Shown piece by piece: positions 56,313-64,000 of a stretch of DNA of 64,000 nucleotides. Every line of letters starts with the position of its first letter. Within the stretch, counting starts at the first letter, position 1. The position numbers and the translations under genes were made by a program. The stretch is from positions 87,888,036 through 87,952,035 of the forward strand of contig CM035441.1 of assembly GCA_020310875.1 (NCBI GenBank), written 5' to 3'. Below the pieces are notes generated by a model, which did no database searches, was not told the origin of the DNA, and saw only the letters and a list, made by a program, of their open reading frames with translations. The DNA is from Ceratopteris richardii. Taxonomy: Eukaryota > Streptophyta > Polypodiopsida > Polypodiales > Pteridaceae.

Positions 56313-58412
56313 CTATGTTTCGGCGACTAGACCTTCTAAGTACATACTTCGGGCGAGCCTAAATGTTCGGGTAATTTTCTTTTTGATTGTTTCGATCATC
56401 TGAACTACGGTGGTGGGTTCTAGTAATTGGGCGTCCGTTCTAACAGAGCTCAGGGCGATGGCTTGGTTTAACAAAATTTTGGCTTGGGTTTGCAGGAAAG
56501 CCTCTTGTAAGTAAAATTCGTTAGCTAATGCCGCATCTCGGGCTGTCTGTATTTCGGTCAGTTTGATCTGCATCTCTGTAATACACTCCTTCTGGTTGCG
56601 CATTTGGTTGTTTAGGCGTTCAAACTGCTGGGTTTGGAAATCGAGAGTTTTCCGATACGCATCTCGTTCTCTGCACGTCTTGTCGATATCTTTTAGGTAT
56701 TGGCCTTCCCGTATCAATTGGCGTTTTAGGATACGGTTAACCTCATCTGCGCATTCTTGGGCTCGTCGTAACTGTTCTTGGGCTTGTTGGGCTTCTTTTT
56801 GTTGGTCCTGATTCTTCTTGATGGCCTCCTGCAATTGAATCTTTGTTTCTGCGACCAACTCTTCGAGAGAGGCGTTGATATCTTCGTGTTCATGGAGGGT
56901 GGTCTTCAGGGCTCGGATTTCTTCATGTGCGGCGTGTAGTAGTCGTTCTTTGGCTGCAACTTGCTCGAGGGCTGCATCTCTTTGCTGTACTAGAGTCTGG
57001 TCTGCCAAAAATTTTGCTTGTAGTTCTGCTAACTGTGTCTGCAGCTGATGATTCTCAGTCTTTATGGCTTCGATTTCTTCCTGGAGGGGGGTGATGTCGG
57101 CTTCCAGGATGTCGACCTTATGTTGGTATTCTGCCTTCAGATTGTCCGTGGCTTCCTGAAACTGTGCTGGCAGCTGGTGTGATAAATGCATGAGGAACTG
57201 CCCCATGGAGGCTAGTTCCGAGAATACGTTGTGTGGTGGTGGTGGTTGACGAGGCTGAGAGGACGTATCGGTGAGTAGGTTCTGGGAGTTTGGCGGAGAG
57301 TAGTTAGGGGAGGAAGAGGAGGATGGTGTAGGTTCAAAACTGGGTTGGCGGGGTGGTTCCGGTGGGAGGTCGGGGTTGACAGGTGGTGTGGGAAGAACAG
57401 TGTCATTCGTGGTTACCTTGGCAATTGTCGGTTGTTTGGTTTCTGTATGATTGATGGCTGCGATGAGATTATCCAGTGCTTTTGTGGCGGATTCCGGTTC
57501 GTCCTGTTAATGCTCGGATTCCTTTTCGGTGGACACTATCTCTATCTCTGCTTGGTTTTGCTGGTCTTGTTGCTCCGTCGAGGTGTCGTTGTGTATTGAA
57601 GTGGCGGTGTCGTGGTATGTTTCTTCTTGTTTGTCTTCTTCGGTGTCTTGTTTCTTTCCGACGGATCCTTGGACTTCGCTTTCTGAAGAGCTGATCCGGA
57701 TTCCCTTAGTGCGGAAGAGTTGATTGATCTGTTCGTCTTCTTCTTCAGTTTCATCGAGCGGTTGTGCTGATTCTTCGTGCCTAAGTGCTGGGCCTGTGGG
57801 TGGGGGTTGTGCGGCGAGAATGGTTGGGAAGAGGAATGAGATGATGTGGGGAAGGCGAGAGCGCGGAGAGGTGCCCTTTTGAAGTTGCTTTACTATAGCT
57901 ACGCATTCCTTATGGATTCGTTGGAAGAAGTAAGAGGCAAAGTTCACGGGTTCGCGGGCGGCTAACTCCAAGGCGGAATAGAAGGGGCGAGAGATGCCGT
58001 ATGTTCGTTTTTGCAGGTTGAGGATTGCTACGAGGAACTGTAGAGCGGATCGTTCGGGTTCCGAGCGGCAGAGAATGGCATATTCGTTTGATGAGGAGCG
58101 GGGGAAGAGTTCGGTCATGCGAGCGACAGGGAGGCTAGGGCCATTTTCGCGGCCTTGCGGGGTGAGGCGGTAGGCTGCAGAGAAGGCTTGGAAGGTGATG
58201 ACGGTTCTATATGGGAGGGAAGGGAAGACCCACTGTCGTTCGGTGATGGGGAATTGGGCGATGGCGTGGATGATCTGCGCGGAGAAGGGATGGGCTTCGA
58301 CTGAGTGCCAAGGCAATTCAGCGAAGTTGGCCAACCCTCTACAATGCAGATATTCGCCTACGTCTGTAGGGATACCATCACGAAAAGCAGCGTAGTTGAC
58401 TAGTGCTTCCAT
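56313..58412 (-). pseudogene. Extra ORF downstream of pol in element F (coiled-coil protein), split by one TAA
   Basis: One reading frame runs from an ATG at 58410-58412 to a TAG at 56313-56315 (about 700 codons), interrupted only by TAA at 57507-57509. The N-terminal 200 residues (MEALVNYAAFRDGIPTDVGE start; LPYRTVITFQAFSAAYRLTP) look globular. They recall, without certainty, the plant-transposon-like domains of extra ORFs in Tat/Athila-type gypsy elements. An acidic Glu/Thr/Gln-rich stretch precedes the TAA and a Pro/Ser-rich linker follows it; then about 250 residues of Gln/Glu/Leu heptad-like coiled coil (LEADITPLQEEIEAIKTENH). I see no signal peptide or membrane segment, so it is not an obvious envelope. 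It begins about 310 bp after pol on the same strand and ends 34 bp before the LTR. Function unknown. Confidence 0.75.
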
Positions 58413-58720
58413 GGTGTTTACGAGCACACTTACAGTCAACACAGGGGGCAGGGATAATACGTATAATCTCGAGAACACAATAGCGTTTTTGGCGCAACCG
58501 AGGGGGTTAAATAAGGAGGACACGGTGGGGGTGGGAAAGGGGGGGGGTGGGTATCATTGTGCGGTGCGGGAATGATACTGTTTGCATGCTGGCGTGCGTA
58601 CTTGAGTGACCGGTAGGGAGGGGCGGCTGGTAGCATAAAGATTTGTACAAAACACGACTAAAAAGGGAGAAAAAGAAAAACGCAAAAATTTATACAAAAC
58701 ACGGTTCGCCGCCGAATAAT
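58413..58720 (-). other. Spacer between pol and the extra ORF of element F
   Basis: Non-coding. The plus strand holds a purine-rich tract (AAAAAGGGAGAAAAAGAAAAA, about 58659-58679) and a G-rich run (58539-58550). The purine tract would be polypurine-like on the plus strand and pyrimidine-rich in the direction of the genes. Confidence 0.55.
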
Positions 58721-61700
58721 TTAATGCGTACTAGTAGTGGGATAATATGGCCGCAGCTTCGACCCATTGATTACCTTTGGAAGTGGATTTTCGGTCAACG
58801 TAGTCAACCGAAAAGTTGCCGGACCGATTTGTTCTGAGATTTTGAAAGGGCCGAACCATCGTAGTTTGAATTTGCCTGCTGCTCTATTTGATTTTGCGTT
58901 ATAGAAGAGTACGAGCTGGCCTACCGAAAAGATTGGAGTTTTCAAATATCGATCGTGTGTCTTGGCTTGTCTGAGTTGTACTTCGCGCATGGTTAAAAAG
59001 CTGAGCCATCGGTGCTCATCAAGTTCCCTGAGTGCATCTATTCGTGCTGTCAGCGACTCTTCTGGTAGCATTTTCTGGGTGATTGCTACACGCAGGCTTG
59101 GGATAACTATTTCCATGGGTGCTATTGCTTCTAAACCATAAGCTAGTTTGAAAGGTGTCAAGCCTGTTGTTACCTTATATGTAGTTCGGTATGCCCATAA
59201 GACTGCAGGTAGTAATTGATCCCATCTTTGTGGTGCTTCCATGATTAGTTTCCGGAGGATATTCAGTAGTGATTTGTTTGTACTTTCGGCCAAACCATTG
59301 GCACGAGGGTAGTACGGCGAGCTGAGTTTGTGTGTCACCTGGAAGGATTGGGTGAGTACCTTCATTAATTGATTTACAAAGTGAGTTCCTTGATCTGAGA
59401 CGATTTCCAGTGGTAAGCCGAAACATGGAAAGACATCATTCAATAGACATTTTGCTACTGCCACCGCTGTGGCCGATCGTAAAGCCCATGCTTCGACCCA
59501 TCTTGTTGCGTAGTCTGTACAGGTGAGTATATATTTGTTGTTATTGAAGACTGCTGGAGGTGTAATTGGGCCTATAAAATCTAATCCCCATTTCTGAAAT
59601 GGTTCTAATGGCAGAATTGGCTGTAAGGGAAAGAAGTGCCGTTGTAGCGGTTGTCCAGACCTTTGACAGTTATCGCAGTGTTTGAAAAATTGGGCCACGT
59701 CTCTGTACATAGTGGGCCACCAGAGACCACTCTGCAGAATTTTCCGGTGAGTCAAATCTGTGGCAAAGTGACCACTAGTAGGTATCGAGTGAGCCAGTGT
59801 GATAACTGAGTTAATTTCATGCGGAGGAACACAGCGAAGTAAGATTCCGGTGAGGTCTACATAATAGAGTTCTCCAACAACTAACCGAAATCGGCGGCTA
59901 AAGACAGCAATTTTTCTGCGTACTGGTCTTGAAACTTGAGATGGAAGGCACCCATCAGTGAGAAAGGTCAAGATCTGATCATAATATGAAAATGGAATAG
60001 GCGGGTCTGCAGATTCTTCGGTAATTGGTTCCGATACATAAATTGCGGGTGTTGTGTCATCTATACCCACCGGAGATTCACCGGAGTCTAAACGGGATAA
60101 AAAGTCTGCTAAGGCATGTGCATTTCCGGGTCGGTGAATAACGTCATAGTCGAATTCTTGTAAAAGTAGCACCCATCGTGCTAAGTGTCCGCCTAAATGT
60201 TGTTGTCTTACTAAATAGACGAGGGCAGCATGGTCCACATGGAATGTAAATTTTCGGCCTAGCAAGTAATGTCTAAATTTTTTAACCGAGTATACTAGTC
60301 CTAGACATTCTCTTTCTGTTACAGAGTAGTTTTTCTCAGCAGGGGCTAACCTTCGACTTGCATAATACACTCGTCTGAACCATTTATCAATTTGTTGCAT
60401 CAATACACTTCCTATTGCTATATCTGAAGCATCAACAAATATGTGAAATGGGTGATCCCAGTCCGGCGGTTGTAAAATAGGAACTTGTGTTAATAAATGC
60501 TTTAAACGATCAAAGGCTATCTGGCATTCCTGGGTCCATTCAAATTGTCGAGGTGTTTTACTGATTAGCTTGTTTAGTGGTATCGCCAGATGAGCAAGCC
60601 ACCGTAAGTGTCTTCCATGCCACCGTACTTGGCCCATAAAGCGCATAACTTCTTTTGGAGAAACTGGCACCGGAGCTTCTAATACTGCCGAAATCTTATC
60701 TGGATCGACTTGGATACCTTGTGCAGATACAATGTGGCCAAGTAACTTGCCACATGAGACCGCAAACATTGATTTGTTTGGATTCAAACAGAGTCTATAC
60801 TCTCTGCATTTCTGAAAGCAGCACCGTAAATGAAAGAGATGTGCTATCATCTTACCGAAAATTGAAAAATCGTCGAGGTATACTTGCATAAACGAAGTAA
60901 GATAAGGAGAAAATATTTCCTGCATGCATCTTTGAAATGTACTTGGTGCGTTTCTCAATCCAAACCACATCACCGTACAAGCAAAAACACCCCAATTGGT
61001 AATGAATGCGGTTTTTGGTATATCTGCTTCGGCCATTCTAACCTGATTGTAACCACTGTATCCGTCTAAGAAGGAATACATTTCATGGCCGGCTACCTTA
61101 TCAAGCATGGTATCCAGAAAGGGGATCGGGAAAGGATCTGGTACTGTTGCTGCGTTTAATTTCCTGTAGTCTACACAGATTCGTAGTTGCTTATTTTTCT
61201 TTGGTACGATCACAATTGGTGAAATCCATTCAGCATGTTCTATTGGTACTATGAATCCAACTTTTAATAACCTATCAAGTTCGGTTTTTACCTGTGATGC
61301 ATAATTGGGATTCATCCGATAGCTGGGCTGCTTATTCGATTTAGCTTCAGGTTTCAGCACGACTCTGTGCTGATAGATACGCGGATCTAATCCTTTCATA
61401 TATTTGTAATCCCATGCAAAGACGTCTGAGAATTCACGAAGTAGTCGAATCAAGTCAGCTTTGAATGATTCTGGTAAGTTTTGCCTTATCTTCACCGGTC
61501 GTGGATGCTCTTCATCTCCTAGATTGTACGTGGTCAACTGGTCCTCGGGGACATAAAACTGTTGCGGTTTCTCTGTATCGTCTGTTGACTTGAACAGCGA
61601 TTGTAATTCATCATCATGTGTGGGGACGCTTCCTTCATGCCTAACGGTGTTGGTGATAGGTATGATTGTACAGACTGAAGTGTTCCAGTTATCTATAACA

Positions 61701-62314
61701 GACTGTAGATCAACAGTTCCTACAGACATTAAATCAGCATTACTCTTCAGAAATTCCTCTTCCTCATCATCTGATAGTCCATCTAACATGTTGAGTGGTT
61801 CAGCAAAATATGGTCTGGCGTGGAGTTCGCACGGTTGTATAGCATCTAATTTTACTACATATCTACGGTTGGCATCTTTGAACGTAAGCTCTTGTGCGGA
61901 CCAGTCCTGTATTACCTTCACATGCTTCAGCCAAGGTCGGCCGAAAAGAAGGTTGTAATCCAAAGTGGATTCTGGTAGATCTAGTATAACAAAGGTCATT
62001 TTAAAGGTCGTACCTTGTAAAGTGATGGGTACATTTCGCACAAGTCCTACAGGGTGGACTCTAGATTGATCTGCCATTCTCACAAAAAATTGCACTGGTT
62101 CAACTTCGGTCCATCCTAACCTTTTGCATAATGATGTTGTTGCAATGTTCACACCAGATCCTCCATCAATCAATACCTGCGTAATTTTATGATTCTTGTA
62201 CCATACTGTAATCAAGGGAACCGAATGATCAACGGTAGAATCAGGTTCCGGTTGAACTGCTGCTGTTGCCGGAATACAAGAAGGCACCGGACTGAACTGT
62301 TGCTGGAACTGTTG
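58721..62314 (-). CDS. Ty3/gypsy pol of element F (protease, RT, RNase H, integrase), uninterrupted
   Basis: The frame is open from the TGA at 62315-62317 to the stop at 58721. Numbering from codon 62287 (1188 residues): protease LIDGGSGVN (about 41-45); RT region about 330-500 with FLDGYSGYNQVRM and catalytic YLDD (about 470-473); RNase H HIFVDASD (about 618) with HVDHAALVYL; integrase zinc finger H..H..CDNC (about 840-874); catalytic core GLDFIGP (Asp 903), VSDQGTHF (Asp 965) and NGLAEST (Glu 1001), giving the D-35-E spacing; then a GPF module (WFGPFKI) and no chromodomain. DGGSG protease and LDDFSIFG RT suggest the non-chromovirus Tat/Athila side of the family. The first in-frame ATG lies after the protease active site, so pol needs readthrough or fusion with gag. 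All catalytic residues are present. Confidence 0.95.
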   Translation of the reverse strand, partial: QQFQQQFSPVPSCIPATAAVQPEPDSTVDHSVPLITVWYKNHKITQVLIDGGSGVNIATTSLCKRLGWTEVEPVQFFVRMADQSRVHPVGLVRNVPITLQGTTFKMTFVILDLPESTLDYNLLFGRPWLKHVKVIQDWSAQELTFKDANRRYVVKLDAIQPCELHARPYFAEPLNMLDGLSDDEEEEFLKSNADLMSVGTVDLQSVIDNWNTSVCTIIPITNTVRHEGSVPTHDDELQSLFKSTDDTEKPQQFYVPEDQLTTYNLGDEEHPRPVKIRQNLPESFKADLIRLLREFSDVFAWDYKYMKGLDPRIYQHRVVLKPEAKSNKQPSYRMNPNYASQVKTELDRLLKVGFIVPIEHAEWISPIVIVPKKNKQLRICVDYRKLNAATVPDPFPIPFLDTMLDKVAGHEMYSFLDGYSGYNQVRMAEADIPKTAFITNWGVFACTVMWFGLRNAPSTFQRCMQEIFSPYLTSFMQVYLDDFSIFGKMIAHLFHLRCCFQKCREYRLCLNPNKSMFAVSCGKLLGHIVSAQGIQVDPDKISAVLEAPVPVSPKEVMRFMGQVRWHGRHLRWLAHLAIPLNKLISKTPRQFEWTQECQIAFDRLKHLLTQVPILQPPDWDHPFHIFVDASDIAIGSVLMQQIDKWFRRVYYASRRLAPAEKNYSVTERECLGLVYSVKKFRHYLLGRKFTFHVDHAALVYLVRQQHLGGHLARWVLLLQEFDYDVIHRPGNAHALADFLSRLDSGESPVGIDDTTPAIYVSEPITEESADPPIPFSYYDQILTFLTDGCLPSQVSRPVRRKIAVFSRRFRLVVGELYYVDLTGILLRCVPPHEINSVITLAHSIPTSGHFATDLTHRKILQSGLWWPTMYRDVAQFFKHCDNCQRSGQPLQRHFFPLQPILPLEPFQKWGLDFIGPITPPAVFNNNKYILTCTDYATRWVEAWALRSATAVAVAKCLLNDVFPCFGLPLEIVSDQGTHFVNQLMKVLTQSFQVTHKLSSPYYPRANGLAESTNKSLLNILRKLIMEAPQRWDQLLPAVLWAYRTTYKVTTGLTPFKLAYGLEAIAPMEIVIPSLRVAITQKMLPEESLTARIDALRELDEHRWLSFLTMREVQLRQAKTHDRYLKTPIFSVGQLVLFYNAKSNRAAGKFKLRWFGPFKISEQIGPATFRLTTLTENPLPKVINGSKLRPYYPTTSTH

Positions 62315-64000
62315 TCAAATCCCAGGTACTAATGCCAGAAGTTGGCCGAGAGGCAAAGTAATAGATGCCTTGGATAAAATTTCCCAAGCTTGTTGAGGTT
62401 GGTTGTCCTGCTCCTTTGATCTTGAGGTTTCCGGTGGTGTAGAAGTTTCTGTTGTTATGTCTATTGCTGATGATGGCCCCGCTGTTGTTTCCTTTTGGTG
62501 CGTTCCTTCCTTTGATGAAGCCTGAGTCACCGGAATAGGTTCTGGGAACACTGGTGGTTCTGTTGCTGTCCAGCGACTAGCCTTGTTATACATCCTATGT
62601 TGTTCTCGTATCCCTGGTTCGAATACTTCTGCTGCTGTCTGTAGCTGTTTACCTGATCTGGTCTGTACTGTACCAGCTTGCGTTTCTACTGGTGTAATTT
62701 GTACCATGTTGGCCATTGGGTTTTGCCGCTCCTTCTTCCTTTGATCGTACTCAGCTGCATCTTTACAAAATCTTCTGATGTGTCCGTATTCACCACAAAA
62801 ATGACAGCGTGGCGGTGGTAAATTGGGATTTTCCGGTGGTGGTTCGTTCTGCCAGCGGTTTGCATTATAGTTATTGTTCCTCTGTCCTCGGTAGTTTCGA
62901 TATCCTTGCGGTTGATTGTTTCTCAGTTGCGGAGGTACATAGTGATTCGTTGCCTGTCCATGTTCTTGAATAACAGCATTGACTGTTGCTGTTCCCCGTA
63001 ATCTGGCATTGTAAACACAATTTCCGGTGGGGTGTCCGGCAATGTTGCAGATAGCGCAGAACGGTTGATTTAGCGCAACATTGGCACTAGTATGCCCTGA
63101 ATTCTTGCATGTGATACAGTACACTTGTCTGGTTATATCTTCATTCATAGTTTTGTTCGTTTTTAACCACTCCAGATCTTCCGTAAATCCACCGACCTTG
63201 AATTCTAATTGCAAAGCCATGGCGATGACTGCATCCAGCGTCATAGCTCCCACACATCTTATGATCATGATCTGCTTCAATTGCGGAGTTAAACCATTGA
63301 TAAACCACTGAGTGATGACATCATCCGGTAAGTTAGCGTGTGCCTGTGGTATCTGTCGCAAGTGTGTTCTAAAGAGTGTAGCATACTCTTGGACAGTCTG
63401 ATTCGCCTTCTGTCGGTTGTTCTGTAAATAATCAAATATTTCGGCGGGATTCTTCTTTAACCTGAATCGTTGTAAAAAAGCTTCTCGGACTGCGTCATAG
63501 GTGCCGAAATGATTAATATCGTATTCCGTAAGCCATCTAGCTGCTTCATTTACCAGTGTTGATTGAAAAACAATGGCCTTATACGCCTGATCCGGTGGAT
63601 GGTTAAGAACTGCATAACTTATCTCGAAGGTGCGTATGTGAGCATCCGGATCATCTCCTGGGAATCCCCCGAATTTCGTATATGTTACTCCTGTTGGAGG
63701 CGGCCTTGGTTGACCTAACTGTTGTTGCTGTTGTTGCCCGTTCATCGTGAGTGTCTCCGGTCCTTCTTCTGTATCTTGAGGTTGGTTAGATGAACTATCG
63801 AAACTTTTGTCGCCGGATGGCGTGCCTTCCGGTATGCTATTTTCACTTAGAATGCGCCGCACTTCTGCTTCAAAGAGTTTTCCTTCCTTCTGGATATCCA
63901 ATATCCGAAATCTTTCTTCCAAGCACGCTGGTCGGGCGGAAGATTCCGCAAAAAAGGCTAAACCTTTGCCAGCGATCGGTGATTCTATCACCGGAATCTC
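62315..64000 (-). CDS. Ty3/gypsy gag of element F (5' end outside the window)
   Basis: The minus-strand frame is open from the window edge to TGA at 62315-62317. It includes a poly-Gln stretch (GQQQQQQLGQ), a Retrotrans_gag domain (EAARWLTEYDINHFGTYDAV, FLQRFR, NRQKANQTVQEYATLFRTHL) and a nucleocapsid with two canonical CX2CX4HX4C knuckles (CAICNIAGHPTGNC; CHFCGEYGHIRRFC) plus a degenerate one before them (CITCKNSGHTSANV, last Cys absent). The C-terminus is Thr/Glu/Pro-rich. The frame continues to the right edge with no clear first ATG (the candidate at 63991 is GTG), so the start is off-window. Gag and pol share one frame, separated by this single TGA. Confidence 0.9.
   Translation of the reverse strand, partial: EIPVIESPIAGKGLAFFAESSARPACLEERFRILDIQKEGKLFEAEVRRILSENSIPEGTPSGDKSFDSSSNQPQDTEEGPETLTMNGQQQQQQLGQPRPPPTGVTYTKFGGFPGDDPDAHIRTFEISYAVLNHPPDQAYKAIVFQSTLVNEAARWLTEYDINHFGTYDAVREAFLQRFRLKKNPAEIFDYLQNNRQKANQTVQEYATLFRTHLRQIPQAHANLPDDVITQWFINGLTPQLKQIMIIRCVGAMTLDAVIAMALQLEFKVGGFTEDLEWLKTNKTMNEDITRQVYCITCKNSGHTSANVALNQPFCAICNIAGHPTGNCVYNARLRGTATVNAVIQEHGQATNHYVPPQLRNNQPQGYRNYRGQRNNNYNANRWQNEPPPENPNLPPPRCHFCGEYGHIRRFCKDAAEYDQRKKERQNPMANMVQITPVETQAGTVQTRSGKQLQTAAEVFEPGIREQHRMYNKASRWTATEPPVFPEPIPVTQASSKEGTHQKETTAGPSSAIDITTETSTPPETSRSKEQDNQPQQAWEILSKASITLPLGQLLALVPGI

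Noticed and set aside
56563..56811. Plus-strand ORF opposite the coiled-coil region
   Set aside because: Antisense shadow of a Gln/Glu/Leu-rich coding region.
57345..57754. Small ORFs on both strands around the internal TAA of the extra ORF
   Set aside because: Shadows of the Pro/Ser/Thr-rich linker; the minus frame shared by 58412-56313 explains the sequence.
58721..64000. Endogenous pararetrovirus (caulimovirid) instead of a gypsy element
   Set aside because: Integrase with an HHCC finger and D-D-35-E core is present, which caulimovirids lack, and an LTR bounds the left end.

Overview
The window looks like repeat-dense nuclear DNA from a land plant with a large genome. Supporting this are Ty1/copia elements primed by initiator tRNA-Met, a chromodomain Ty3/gypsy element, a CACTA transposon, tRNA-derived SINEs, LINEs with a plant-type C-terminal zinc finger, and one F-box/kelch gene. 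I cannot name the species; a fern or gymnosperm would fit, but that is inference. Only one ordinary host gene is well supported: an intron-less F-box/kelch gene on the minus strand, 11404-12864.

Layout. 1-5.8 kb: copia element A (minus, running off the left edge, with its 5' LTR at 3652-4710) sits inside an older related copia, D. 5.8-8.7 kb: the 3' end of a third copia family (E), a decayed LINE and a tRNA-derived SINE. 8.7-14.3 kb: the gene island, with the F-box gene, its GC-rich upstream region and low-complexity tracts on its 3' side. 14.3-21.4 kb: a non-coding repeat family (called R here), a SINE and an E-type LTR. 21,381-28,867: a non-autonomous CACTA transposon with a 3-bp TAT target duplication; it holds a 0.9 kb ACAT-type array and a dead copia (C). 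28.9-46.8 kb: further R copies, one stretch inverted, interrupted by a 5'-truncated LINE and two elements with inverted termini. 46,766-54,371: a defective chromodomain gypsy element (G, target duplication CTAAG) whose protease region was later hit by an internally deleted copia (B, target duplication TAGAG). 54.4-55.1 kb: the E-family substrate resumes. 55,103-64,000: a much better preserved gypsy element (F, minus-strand genes, right end outside the window) with gag, pol and an extra coiled-coil ORF downstream of pol.

Order of events, read from what interrupts what: R and E sequences are oldest; the CACTA element, the LINE and G entered R/E; copia C entered the CACTA element and copia B entered G; F entered E. 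The least decayed coding is in F, whose pol frame is uninterrupted with all catalytic motifs. F also holds the most unusual features: one in-frame TGA between gag and pol, an extra ORF split by one TAA, and an LTR whose adjacent primer-binding-site-like motif points opposite to the genes.
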